A stretch of DNA of 64,000 nucleotides from an uncultured Microbacterium sp. (GTDB lineage: Bacteria; Actinomycetota; Actinomycetes; Actinomycetales; Microbacteriaceae): assembly GCF_945952435.1 (NCBI RefSeq), contig NZ_CAMFHZ010000013.1, forward strand, positions 1 through 64,000, in the 5' to 3' direction. Each line of letters begins with the position of its first letter. Position 1 is the first letter of the stretch. A program made the translations under genes and the position numbers. This document shows, in pieces, positions 51,611 through 61,886 of this stretch. The notes beneath the pieces were generated by a model. It was not told the origin of the DNA. It made no database searches and worked only from the letters and a program-made list of their open reading frames with translations.

Positions 51611-52906
51611 TCAACCGCGCCGGAAGTCGCGCTCCGGCGACCCCGTGTAGAGCTGCTGCGGGCGGCCGATCTTCGTCTGCGGATCGAGGTTCAGCTCACG
51701 CCACTGCGCGAGCCAGCCGGGCAACCGCCCGATCGCGAAGAGCACGGTGAACATGCGCGTGGGGAAGCCCATCGCCTTATAGATCACACCGGTGTAGAAG
51801 TCGACGTTGGGGTAGAGCCGACGCTCGCGGAAGTAGTCGTCCGCGAGAGCGATCTCCTCGAGCTCCTTCGCGAGGTCCAGGAGCGGATCGGTCACACCGA
51901 GCTCGGCGAGCACCTCGTCCGCGGCGGCCTTGACGAGCTTCGCGCGCGGATCGTAGTTCTTGTAGACGCGGTGACCGAAGCCCATGAGCTTCACCCCGTC
52001 TTCCTTGTTCTTGACCCGCTCGACGAAGCGCTGCACGCTCTGACCCGAGTCCCGGATCTGCGCGAGCATCGTGAGCACGGCCTCGTTCGCGCCGCCGTGC
52101 AGCGGACCGGAGAGGGCCTGGATGCCGGCGGAGACCGAGGCGAACTGATTCGCTCCCGTGGATCCGACCAGACGGACGGTCGACGTGGACGCGTTCTGCT
52201 CGTGGTCCTCGTGGAGGATCAGCAGCAGCTCGAGCGCCTTCGACATCACCGGGTTGATCTCGTACGGCTCGCTGTGCACACCGAAGTTGAGCTTGAGGAA
52301 GTTGTCCACGAAGCTCAGCGAGTTGTCCGGGTACAGGAATGCCTGGCCGATGCTCTTCTTGTGCGCGTAGGCCGCGATCACCGGGAGCTTCGCGAGCATA
52401 CGCAGCGTGTTCAGCTCGACGTGCTCGGGGTTGTGCGGGTCCGACTCGTTCTCGTAGTAGGTCGAGAGCGCGGCGACCGCCGACGAGAGCACCGCCATCG
52501 GATGCGCGTTGTCGGGAAGGGCCTGGAAGAAGTGCTTCAGGTCCTCGTGCAGCAGCGTGTGCCGGCGGATCTTCTCGTCGAAGTCCGCGAGCTCCGCGGG
52601 CGTGGGAAGCTCGCCGTAGATGAGCAGCCAGGCGACCTCGAGGTACGAGCACGCGTTCGCGATCTGCTCGATCGGGTATCCGCGGTAACGCAGGATGCCC
52701 TGGTCGCCGTCGATGAACGTGATCGCGCTCTTCGTGGACGCGGTGTTCACGAATCCGTAGTCCAGCCCGGTGTGGCCGGTCTGCTTGGTCAGGTTGGAGA
52801 AGTCGATGCTGGGGTGCCCGTCGGTGCCCTGCAGGATCGGGAACTCCGCGGTCGTCTCGCCTACTGTCAGCGTCGCCTTCGTAGGCCGCTCGCCCGCTGC
52901 GCTCAC
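51611..52906 (-). CDS. gltA: Citrate synthase (type II)
   Basis: This 431-aa enzyme is collinear with type II hexameric citrate synthases. LHEDHEQNAST is near 231-241, the catalytic His270 lies in PLHGGANE, a second His is in GFGHRVYK, and the catalytic Asp is in VDFYTG. It condenses oxaloacetate and acetyl-CoA to start the citric-acid cycle. The GTG start has AGGAGG 5 nt upstream, an unusually strong ribosome site. Upstream, TAGGCT occurs twice in the 142-bp gap (minus strand), either of which could be a -10. Confidence 0.95.
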   Translation of the reverse strand: MSAAGERPTKATLTVGETTAEFPILQGTDGHPSIDFSNLTKQTGHTGLDYGFVNTASTKSAITFIDGDQGILRYRGYPIEQIANACSYLEVAWLLIYGELPTPAELADFDEKIRRHTLLHEDLKHFFQALPDNAHPMAVLSSAVAALSTYYENESDPHNPEHVELNTLRMLAKLPVIAAYAHKKSIGQAFLYPDNSLSFVDNFLKLNFGVHSEPYEINPVMSKALELLLILHEDHEQNASTSTVRLVGSTGANQFASVSAGIQALSGPLHGGANEAVLTMLAQIRDSGQSVQRFVERVKNKEDGVKLMGFGHRVYKNYDPRAKLVKAAADEVLAELGVTDPLLDLAKELEEIALADDYFRERRLYPNVDFYTGVIYKAMGFPTRMFTVLFAIGRLPGWLAQWRELNLDPQTKIGRPQQLYTGSPERDFRRG

Positions 52907-53048
52907 GCAGACCTCCTATGCGTCTGTCTCGTGTGGGGGATGCGCGATCCGGCCGGTGGGCACGCGATCACGTCGCTCATACAGCCTAGCCCGCGGCGGA
53001 GCCTACTGTGACAACGCCCAAACCAGCGGCCGATCGCCTGCGCGAATC

Positions 53049-54161
53049 CTACGAAACCGAGGCGCGGAGGCGCGCGGCTGCTGCCTCGATGCGCTCGAGC
53101 GACGCCGTCAACGAGAGCCGCACATGCTGCGGGGAGTGCTCCCCGTAGAACGGGCCGGGGCCCGCGAGGATCCCGAGATCCGCCAGCGCGCCCATCGACT
53201 CCCACGCGTCCCGCCCCTGGGTCGCCCAGAGGTAGAGCCCCGCCTCGGAGCCGTCGATGCGGAAGCCCGCCTCGACGAGCGCGGGCTTGAGCAGCGCGCG
53301 CCGGGCGCGGTACAGCTCCTTCTGCGCCGCGACGTGCTCGTCATCCCGGAGCGCGACCTCCATCGCGTGCTGCACGGGGGCGGGGGGCATGAGCCCGAGG
53401 TGCTTGCGGGCCGTGAGGATCTCGCCGACGATCTTCGCGCAGCCCGCGACGAAGGCGGCCCGGTACCCGGCCAGGTTGGACTGCTTGCTGAGCGAGTACA
53501 CGCTGAGCAGGTTGGCGCGGGAGCCTCCCGTGACGCGGGGGTCGAGGACGCTGGGCACGGGTTTGGTCGCCCACGGACCCTCCCAGCCGAGCTCCGCATA
53601 GCACTCGTCGCTCGCGAGCACGGCCCCGAGCTCGCGCGCACGGCGGGCCGCTGCGGCGAGCTCGTCGATCGTCCAGGTGCGGCCGTCCGGGTTGCCGGGG
53701 GTGTTGATCCAGACGAGCCGGGTGCCCTCGGGCCAGTCGGCCGGGTCGTCCGCGGAGACGACCGTCGCGCCGGCGACCTGCGCTCCGACCGCGTAGGTGG
53801 GATACGCCACGCGCGGCTGGACCACGACGTCCCCCGCCCCGAGTCCGAGGAGCGTCGGCAGCAGTGCGACGAGCTCCTTGGAGCCGATCGTGGGCATCAC
53901 GTTGTCGACCCGCAGGTCCGGCACGCCCCGTCGTCGCGCATACCAGTCGGCGATCGCCTCGCGCAGCGCAGGGGTGCCGACGGTCTGCGGATACGAGTGC
54001 GCGTCGGTCGCCTCGGCCAGGGCGCGACGGATCGGCTCCGGCGTCGGGTCGACCGGGGATCCGATCGCGAGGTCCACGATCCCGTCGGGATGCGCACTCG
54101 CACGCTCGCGGTACGGCGCGACCGCATCCCAGGGGTAGTCGGCCAGGTCGCGGACGGACAT
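53049..54161 (-). CDS. dapC: Succinyldiaminopimelate transaminase (DapC, actinobacterial ferredoxin-linked type)
   Basis: This 370-aa class I/II aminotransferase has NTPGNPDG (153-160), Asp185 in ASDECYAE, and Lys226 in YSLSKQSNLAGYR. Its start is immediately after the ferredoxin stop (TAG then ATG), the same pairing as fdxC-Rv1178 in mycobacteria, which is annotated as the DapC of the family TIGR03539. It converts N-succinyl-2-amino-6-ketopimelate to N-succinyl-LL-DAP, using glutamate. With dapD and dapE elsewhere in this window it completes three successive succinylase steps. Confidence is moderate on the exact substrate, since another candidate lies at 8851-10059. Confidence 0.88.
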   Translation of the reverse strand: MSVRDLADYPWDAVAPYRERASAHPDGIVDLAIGSPVDPTPEPIRRALAEATDAHSYPQTVGTPALREAIADWYARRRGVPDLRVDNVMPTIGSKELVALLPTLLGLGAGDVVVQPRVAYPTYAVGAQVAGATVVSADDPADWPEGTRLVWINTPGNPDGRTWTIDELAAAARRARELGAVLASDECYAELGWEGPWATKPVPSVLDPRVTGGSRANLLSVYSLSKQSNLAGYRAAFVAGCAKIVGEILTARKHLGLMPPAPVQHAMEVALRDDEHVAAQKELYRARRALLKPALVEAGFRIDGSEAGLYLWATQGRDAWESMGALADLGILAGPGPFYGEHSPQHVRLSLTASLERIEAAAARLRASVS

Positions 54162-54482
54162 CTACTCGCCCTGCGGGGGGAGGGCGGCGATGATGGGGTG
54201 GTCGTGGTGGATCACGCCGACCTTCGCGGCACCGCCCGGGGAGCCGACCTCGTCGAAGAACTCGACGTTGGCCTTGTAGTAGTCCGCCCAGTCCTCCGGG
54301 AGATCGTCCTCGTAGTAGATCGCCTCGACCGGGCACACCGGCTCGCAGGCACCGCAGTCCACGCACTCGTCCGGATGGATGTAGAGCGAGCGCTCACCCT
54401 CGTAGATGCAGTCCACCGGACACTCGTCGATGCAGGCACGATCCTTCACATCGACACAGGGAAGAGCGATCACATACGTCAC
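54162..54482 (-). CDS. fdxA: 7Fe/4Fe-type ferredoxin
   Basis: This 106-aa protein has eight cluster cysteines: C9, C17, C21, C25 and C40, C43, C46, C50 ([11 protein letters not shown]). The spacing matches seven-iron FdxA ferredoxins with one [3Fe-4S] and one [4Fe-4S]; the C-terminal half is the usual FdxA extension. Carries electrons for cytochrome P450 or other oxidoreductases. GTG 54482 lies 6 nt after TAGACT, a leaderless start. The gene heads the fdxA-dapC pair. Confidence 0.93.
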   Translation of the reverse strand: MTYVIALPCVDVKDRACIDECPVDCIYEGERSLYIHPDECVDCGACEPVCPVEAIYYEDDLPEDWADYYKANVEFFDEVGSPGGAAKVGVIHHDHPIIAALPPQGE

Positions 54483-54491
54483 CGCTCCAGT

Positions 54492-54974
54492 CTACGACCC
54501 GTCGGCGACGCCCCCGGCGATCCCGGGCGCCGATGGGGCCCCGTCGGCCCGTTCCTGCTGAAGACGCCGGATGCGCGAGAAGTCCGGCCAGGCGACGACG
54601 AGCAGCACCATCGCCGCGACGGTCCAGCTCCACACCACGCCGAGCACGTCGTTCGGGACGATGACCGATCCCCCGGGCCCCGTGCCGGAGATGACGACCA
54701 TCCCGCCGAGCATGCCCAGCCCGGTCGCCAGCGCGCCCGCACGGTCGCGCAGGAGCAGCCGCACCGCCAGGAGCATCCCTCCGCAGGCCAGGACGCCGAG
54801 CACGATCCCGACGGCGCCGGACCCGAGCGTCGCGGCGAGAACAGGGGTCTTCGCGATCCAGGGCACGGCGCCGAGCGAGGACGCGTGCGCGACCGTGGTC
54901 GCCAGTCCGAAGACGACGCCGACGACGAAGAGGGCGATCCACGAGAGGACTCGGAGGAGGAGACGGCTAGGCAC
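54492..54974 (-). CDS. Four-helix membrane protein, hypothetical
   Basis: This 160-aa protein has four hydrophobic helices (about 8-30, 44-72, 82-100, 112-130) and a disordered end. It may belong to DUF6113, but I am unsure. GTG 54974 follows TAGTCT by 6 nt (leaderless). It lies 9 nt upstream of fdxA start on the same strand, so readthrough into fdxA is possible. Function unknown. Confidence 0.65.
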   Translation of the reverse strand: MPSRLLLRVLSWIALFVVGVVFGLATTVAHASSLGAVPWIAKTPVLAATLGSGAVGIVLGVLACGGMLLAVRLLLRDRAGALATGLGMLGGMVVISGTGPGGSVIVPNDVLGVVWSWTVAAMVLLVVAWPDFSRIRRLQQERADGAPSAPGIAGGVADGS

Positions 54975-54983
54975 CCGAGAAGA

Positions 54984-55298
54984 CTACGCGGCCCACCCCA
55001 GAAGGCGCAGGGCGGCGGCCACCACGGCGGCGGCCACCACCACGGTGAGGAATGAGCGGCGCAGCCACAGCAGCCCCGCGGCGACGAGCACGGCGGGCAC
55101 TCTCGCGTCGAGGACGACGTGCGGCCCGTTCGCGAGCGCCTGGACGGCGACGAGCGCAGCCAGCAGCGCCACCGTGAGCAGGTCCGTGATCCGCGCGGGG
55201 CGGGGGGCCTCGAGCGCCGACGCGGGGACGAGGTAGCCGATGCCCTTGAGCGCGAGGCAGCCGATCGCGGCGAGGAGCACGGCGTTCCAGAGCGTCAT
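54984..55298 (-). CDS. azlD: AzlD-family branched-chain amino-acid exporter, small subunit
   Basis: This 104-aa protein has about four hydrophobic helices, with ALKGIGYLVP and NGPHVVLDARVPAVL typical of AzlD. It partners AzlC to export branched-chain amino acids. ATG 55298 (or GTG 55301) overlaps the azlC stop by 1-4 nt, so the two are coupled. Ends 9 nt before the hypothetical membrane gene. Confidence 0.88.
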   Translation of the reverse strand: MTLWNAVLLAAIGCLALKGIGYLVPASALEAPRPARITDLLTVALLAALVAVQALANGPHVVLDARVPAVLVAAGLLWLRRSFLTVVVAAAVVAAALRLLGWAA

Positions 55299-56035
55299 CA
55301 CGCCGCCTCCGCACTCGGGAGCTCGCGCGATCCGAAGAGGTTGAACCACCCGACCACGACCGCGACGAGCGCGGCGACGAGCACGGGAAGTCCCGGAATC
55401 AGGACGGGGGTGAGGAGGGTGGCCACGGCCGCCGCCGCGACGCCGACCGCGATCGCCTGACGCCTCCTCAGACGCGGCCAGAGCAGCGCGAGGAACGCCG
55501 CTGCGGCGGCCGCGTCGAGGCCGTAGGCCTTCGGATCCCCCAGCACGTCGCCGAGGAGCGCGCCGAGCAGGGTGCTGAGGTTCCAGCCGAGATAGATGCC
55601 GATGCCGGTGATCCAGAACCCCGCGGTGCGGGCGCGCGGGGAGGGCTGGGCGAGCGCGACGGCGGTCGACTCGTCGATCGTGAACGGCGCCGCCGCGGCC
55701 CTGCGCACCGCTCCGCGCCCGATGACCGGGGACATCCTGATGCCGTAGGCGACGTTGCGCACACCGAGCAAGAGGGCCGAGGCGATCGCAGCCGGTGCCG
55801 CGGCGAGTCCTCCGGCGTCGATCACCCCGACGAACGCGAACTGCGACCCGCCCGTGAACATCACGAGGCTCAGCACGCAGGTCTGCCAGACGTCGAAGCC
55901 GCTGGCCACGGCGAGGGCCCCGAACGAGATGCCGTAGGCGCTCGTGGCGACGGCGACGCCGAGCGCCTCCTTGCGCGCGGCGCGGACCTCGGCCTGATCG
56001 TCGTCGGGATCGACCGTTCGCTCAAGTGAACGCAT
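55298..56035 (-). CDS. azlC: AzlC-family branched-chain amino-acid exporter, large subunit
   Basis: This 245-aa permease has GISFGALAVASGF, MFTGGSQFAFVG and VRNVAYGIRMSP, hallmarks of AzlC. It has about seven to eight helices. ATG 56035 is chosen because a TTGACA-N17-CAGAAT promoter ends 7 nt before it; earlier in-frame codons at 56071 and 56044 fall within or before that promoter. Divergent from, and probably controlled by, the XRE-cupin regulator. Confidence 0.9.
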   Translation of the reverse strand: MRSLERTVDPDDDQAEVRAARKEALGVAVATSAYGISFGALAVASGFDVWQTCVLSLVMFTGGSQFAFVGVIDAGGLAAAPAAIASALLLGVRNVAYGIRMSPVIGRGAVRRAAAAPFTIDESTAVALAQPSPRARTAGFWITGIGIYLGWNLSTLLGALLGDVLGDPKAYGLDAAAAAAFLALLWPRLRRRQAIAVGVAAAAVATLLTPVLIPGLPVLVAALVAVVVGWFNLFGSRELPSAEAA

Positions 56036-56100
56036 GGCGATCATTCTGAACGGTCCGACTTCGTCTGTCAAACCGAACGGACGTTTGGAATACTGTCCGT
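56036..56100. promoter_or_regulatory. Divergent overlapping azlC/XRE promoters with an operator-like inverted repeat
   Basis: On the minus strand TTGACA (plus 56068-56073), 17-bp spacer and CAGAAT precede azlC by 7 nt. On the plus strand AATACT (56089-56094) precedes the regulator ATG by 6 nt. Around that -10, ACGGAC (56077-56082) and GTCCGT (56095-56100) form an inverted repeat with a 12-bp spacer, and CCGAACG/CGTTTGG is a second imperfect one. Confidence 0.6.
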
Positions 56101-56649
56101 ATGGACGACCTCCGCACCCGCATCTCTCGCTCCCTCCGTCGTGAGCGGGAGGCCCTCGGCCTCTCCGTCTCCGAGCTCGCCCGGCGGGCGGGCGTGTCGA
56201 AGGCGACCGTCTCGCAGCTCGAGAGCGGAACGACCGGCCCCAGCGTCGAAACGCTCTGGGCGATCGCCGACGCGCTGGGCCAGCCGTTCGCGACGTTCGT
56301 CGAGGAGCGCGTCGCGTCCCCGACGCTGATCAGGGCGGACGCCCGCACCGGGGTGCCCGCCTCGGCCGCGCCCTACGTCGCGACGCTGATCTCCGCCTGC
56401 CCGCCGGGCGCCCGTCGCGACCTCTACGTCCTGCACGCCGAGCCCGGGGCTCCGCGCCGATCGCTCCCCCACCAGGCCGGCACGACCGAGCACGTCGTGC
56501 TTCTCTCCGGACGCGCCCTCGTGGGACCGGCCGACGCGCCGGAGGAGCTGCTCCCCGGCGACTACCTGCTCTATCCGGGTGACGCTCCGCACGTCTTCGA
56601 GGCGCGGGAGCCCGGCACGTCCGCGGTGCTCGTCTCCGAGCTGCGCTGA
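56101..56649 (+). CDS. XRE-family regulator with C-terminal cupin domain
   Basis: This 182-aa protein has an HTH-XRE domain (residues about 5-60: LSVSELARRAGVSKATVSQLESG) and a cupin domain (about 105-180: HVVLLSGRALV, LLPGDYLLYPGDAPHVFEA) that probably senses a small amino-acid-like ligand. This two-domain type commonly sits divergent to azlCD and represses or activates it. ATG is leaderless (AATACT 6 nt upstream). A hairpin terminator follows the stop. Confidence 0.92.
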   Translation: MDDLRTRISRSLRREREALGLSVSELARRAGVSKATVSQLESGTTGPSVETLWAIADALGQPFATFVEERVASPTLIRADARTGVPASAAPYVATLISACPPGARRDLYVLHAEPGAPRRSLPHQAGTTEHVVLLSGRALVGPADAPEELLPGDYLLYPGDAPHVFEAREPGTSAVLVSELR

Positions 56650-56662
56650 CGCCGCTCCGACG

Positions 56663-56701
56663 CCGACGGCCCCGCCTGCCGAAGCAGAACGGGGCCGTCG
56701 G
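56663..56701. terminator. Hairpin terminator between convergent regulator and typA genes
   Basis: ccgacggccccg (56663-56674) pairs perfectly with cggggccgtcgg (56690-56701), a 12-bp stem with a 15-nt loop. Confidence 0.8.
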
Positions 56702-56711
56702 AGGAAGGGGA

Positions 56712-58622
<1,911 letters not shown>

Positions 58623-58772
58623 GAAGGTGTCCAATGCAGATGGGGTTCCGCCCGGGATTCCGGACTCTTCAGGATACATCACCGCTCCTGGACGAGGCCC
58701 GGGCGACGGTCACCCGGTCCGGCGCGACGGGGCCCGCAGGCGGATCCGGCCCCGCCCCCGTACGCTCGTCGC

Positions 58773-59570
58773 ATGAGGATCGCGCTGCCGCTCCCCCCGC
58801 CGGATGCCCCGTCGCGGGCGCGCATCGGGTGGGAGGTCGCGATCGTGCTCGCCCTCGGCCTCGGCCAGTCGGCGGTGTATGCGATCGTGCAGCTCGCAGA
58901 CCGGCTCACGCAGAGCACTCCGCTCGCGGATCAGTCCACCACGCTGAACCCGTCCCAGTCGTCCCGCGAGGCCTTCGACCTGATCTACCAGCTGCTGGGG
59001 ATCGCGTTCGCGGTCGTCCCCGTGCTACTCGTGTGCTTCCTGCTGTGGCGGAGGACACGACCGCATCTGGGCGCCCTCGGCCTTGACGGCACCCGGGTCG
59101 CCCGGGACAGCGGATGGGGCCTCGTCCTCGTGCTCGCGATCGGGATCCCCGGGCTCGGTCTGTACGTGGCCGGGCGCCTTCTCGGCTGGTTCGTCGCGGT
59201 GGATCCCGGTGCGCAGAACGCCTACGGGTGGACGATCCCCGTGCTGCTGCTCTCCGCCGCCCGCGCCGCGGTGCAGGAGGAGTTCGTCGTCCTCGGCTAC
59301 CTCTTCGCGCGCCTGCGCCAGCTCGGCGCGGGCCCCTGGACCATCGTGCTGTCGACGTCGGTGCTCCGCGCGAGCTATCACCTCTACCAGGGGCCTGGGG
59401 CCTTCGTGGGCAACCTCGCGATGGGGCTGCTCTTCGGCGCCCTGTTCCTGCGCACCGGACGTCTGCTGCCGTTCCTCGTCGCGCACTTCCTCATCGACGC
59501 CGCCGCCTTCGTCGGCTACCCCCTGGCCGCGGGACTGTGGCCGGCGCTCTTCGGCCTGCCCGCGCACTGA
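58773..59570 (+). CDS. CPBP-family intramembrane metalloprotease-like protein
   Basis: This 265-aa protein has about seven helices and the Abi/CPBP motifs EEFVVLGYL, ASYHLYQG and HFLIDAA, giving the two Glu and the His/Asn-type metal sites. The Arg expected in EExxxR is Gly/Leu here, so the motif is altered. Members process prenylated or bacteriocin-related peptides or act in immunity. ATG 58773 follows TACGCT by 6 nt (leaderless). Substrate unknown. Confidence 0.82.
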   Translation: MRIALPLPPPDAPSRARIGWEVAIVLALGLGQSAVYAIVQLADRLTQSTPLADQSTTLNPSQSSREAFDLIYQLLGIAFAVVPVLLVCFLLWRRTRPHLGALGLDGTRVARDSGWGLVLVLAIGIPGLGLYVAGRLLGWFVAVDPGAQNAYGWTIPVLLLSAARAAVQEEFVVLGYLFARLRQLGAGPWTIVLSTSVLRASYHLYQGPGAFVGNLAMGLLFGALFLRTGRLLPFLVAHFLIDAAAFVGYPLAAGLWPALFGLPAH

Positions 59571-59625
59571 GGGCCGGCGCAGCGAGGCGCCCCTGGGGGA
59601 TCTCCGAGATCCCGCGACGGAGCGG

Positions 59626-60207
59626 TCAGCGGGTCACGGCGACGGCGATCGCCGCCCACACCACGATCACGACGAGGGCGATCAGCGCCGGCCAGTCCCA
59701 GGTGCGCCGGATCGGGGCGTCGGCCGCCGACCCGGTCGTCGCGGGCGGACCCTCGGTCGCCGCCTCCCACCGGGCCTGGATCTCGGTGAAGTCGCGCAGG
59801 CTGGACGGCACCTTCACCGCGTCGCCCTTGGACATCCGCGGGGATCGGATCCGTCCCGGGCCTCCCCAGCAGGACAGCTTCCGGCCGTCGTCGAGGAGGA
59901 AATCGAGCTGCCAGCGCAGGTCGAGTTCACGCACCCGATGCCAGCCGAACGTCGTGCGGCGCAGGACGTTCTGCACGAGAGCGCCGTCGTCGTCGACCCG
60001 CACCTTCGAGACCACGCTGATCTCGTAGACGAGCCAGAGCACCAGCAGCATCCACGGTGCGTACAGCAGCATCAGCCCCCAGCTCCCGCGGATCACGGCA
60101 TCGCCGAGCAGGAACACGGAGAGCACCGCGCACACGATCAGTACGACGATGCCCGTGGGCGTGCGGTAGGTCCGCGCGCCCACGGGCATCTGATCGGAAG
60201 AGCTCAC
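59626..60207 (-). CDS. Bacterial PH-like membrane protein, hypothetical
   Basis: This 193-aa protein has two N-terminal helices (about 18-36, 44-62), a beta-rich PH-like middle (VSKVRVDDDGALVQNVLRR, WHRVRELDLR), a C-terminal helix and a Pro/Thr linker. GTG start overlaps the ABC-ATPase stop by 4 nt (GTGA), so it is the last gene of the oligopeptide operon. The physical coupling is striking but a transport role is unproven. Confidence 0.75.
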   Translation of the reverse strand: MSSSDQMPVGARTYRTPTGIVVLIVCAVLSVFLLGDAVIRGSWGLMLLYAPWMLLVLWLVYEISVVSKVRVDDDGALVQNVLRRTTFGWHRVRELDLRWQLDFLLDDGRKLSCWGGPGRIRSPRMSKGDAVKVPSSLRDFTEIQARWEAATEGPPATTGSAADAPIRRTWDWPALIALVVIVVWAAIAVAVTR

Positions 60208-61886
60208 GCGCTTCGACCGCCCAGGGTGATCGAGGCACCGGGGATCGCCTGGAGCAGGCGCTCGGTGTACTCCTGCTGCGGGTTCGCGAAGATCTCGTCG
60301 ACAGTCCCCTGCTCGACGACCTTGCCCTTCTCCATGACGCAGACGAGGTCGCTCGACACGCGGACGACGGCGAGGTCATGGGTGATGAACAGATACGTGA
60401 GATCGAGCTCGCTCTGCAGCTCGGCGAGGAGCTGCAGCACCTGGTCCTGCACCAGCACGTCGAGCGCCGAGACGGCCTCGTCGAGGACGACGATGTCGGG
60501 CTTCAGCGCGAGCGCACGGGCGATCGCCACGCGCTGACGCTGACCGCCGGACAGCTCGTTCGGATACCTCGTCGCCAGAGCGCGCGGCAGCGAGACCTGG
60601 TCGAGGAGCTCGAGCATCCGCTCCCGGCGCGATGCCTGATCGCCGATGCGGTGGATGTCGAGCGGCTCGATGATCGTGTTGCCGATGTTGCGCAGCGGAT
60701 CCATCGACCCGTAGGGGTCCTGGAAGACCGGCTGCATGCGGCGACGCATCGCGAACGACTGGGCGAACGACAGACGGGACACGTCGTGGCCGTCGATCTC
60801 GATCGTCCCCGCCGTCGGCTCCTCGAGCTTGAGGACCATCTTCGCAACGGTCGACTTGCCCGATCCGGACTCCCCCACGAGCGCGAGCGTCTTGCCTCGC
60901 GGAATCTCGAAGGACACGTCGTCCACGGCCCGGAACGGCACGCTACGGAACTGCCCCTGACGGATCGAGTAGTCCTTCGTCAGACCCGCCACCCTGACCG
61001 TCGGCGCCGCCGTGGCCAGATCGGCCTCGGTCTGCACCCCGCGGTCCTCGACGAGGGTCTGGATCCGCTGGGAGGCGACGCTCGGCGCTGCCGCGACCAG
61101 CCGGCGCGTGTAGGGATGCTGCGGGTTTTCGAGGATCTCCCGGCTCGGCCCCGACTCGACGATGTTGCCGTTGTTCATCACGATGATCTTCGAGGCCCGC
61201 TCTGCCGCGAGTCCGAGGTCGTGAGTGATGAGCAGCACCGCCGTGCCCCGCTCACGCGTGAGCGTCGCCATGTGATCGAGGATCACCCGCTGCACGGTCA
61301 CGTCGAGGGCGGAGGTCGGCTCGTCGGCGATGAGGAGCTTCGGGTCGGCCGCGAGACCGATCCCGATCAGCGCCCTCTGCCGCATGCCACCGGAGAACTG
61401 GTGCGGGAACTGGTGCAGCCGATTCTCGGCGTCCGCCAGACCCGCCTGCTTCAGCACCTCGATCGCACGCTCCTTGACCGCGGAGCGCTTCGTGGCGATC
61501 CCGTTGGCCCGGATGGCCTCCTTCACCTGGAAGCCGATCGACCACACCGGGTTGAGGCTCGCCATCGGATCCTGCGGGACGAAACCGATGTCCCGTCCGC
61601 GGACGTGCTCGATGCCTCGCCGGTCCAGTTCGGTGAGCTCGCGCCCGTCGAGCGTGATCGACCCCTCGGTGATCCGGCCGGTGCCCGGCAGGAGGTTGAT
61701 GATCGCCGTGGCGGTCGTCGACTTCCCCGACCCCGACTCGCCGACGATCGCCACCGTCTCACCGGCGTAGACGTCGAACGAGACGCCGTGCAGCACCTCG
61801 CGGAGACCCTCCTGGCCCTTGAACGCGACTTTGAGGTCGCGCACGGTGAGCACGGGCGCCTGGGTGTTCTGTGCGGGAGTGCTCAT
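60204..61886 (-). CDS. Dipeptide/oligopeptide ABC transporter, fused double ATP-binding protein
   Basis: This 560-aa protein fuses two ATPase domains (DppD- and DppF-like). Each half has a Walker A GESGSGKST (about 44 and 327), a Q-loop, a signature (QFSGGMRQRALIG and ELSGGQRQRVAIA), Walker B (LLIADEPTSALD and IVVLDEAVSALD) and an H-loop (ITHD). The second Walker B ends DEAVSALD rather than the more common DEPTSALD. ATG 61886 overlaps the permease stop by 4 nt. The fusion removes the need for two separate subunits. Confidence 0.93.
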   Translation of the reverse strand: MSTPAQNTQAPVLTVRDLKVAFKGQEGLREVLHGVSFDVYAGETVAIVGESGSGKSTTATAIINLLPGTGRITEGSITLDGRELTELDRRGIEHVRGRDIGFVPQDPMASLNPVWSIGFQVKEAIRANGIATKRSAVKERAIEVLKQAGLADAENRLHQFPHQFSGGMRQRALIGIGLAADPKLLIADEPTSALDVTVQRVILDHMATLTRERGTAVLLITHDLGLAAERASKIIVMNNGNIVESGPSREILENPQHPYTRRLVAAAPSVASQRIQTLVEDRGVQTEADLATAAPTVRVAGLTKDYSIRQGQFRSVPFRAVDDVSFEIPRGKTLALVGESGSGKSTVAKMVLKLEEPTAGTIEIDGHDVSRLSFAQSFAMRRRMQPVFQDPYGSMDPLRNIGNTIIEPLDIHRIGDQASRRERMLELLDQVSLPRALATRYPNELSGGQRQRVAIARALALKPDIVVLDEAVSALDVLVQDQVLQLLAELQSELDLTYLFITHDLAVVRVSSDLVCVMEKGKVVEQGTVDEIFANPQQEYTERLLQAIPGASITLGGRSA

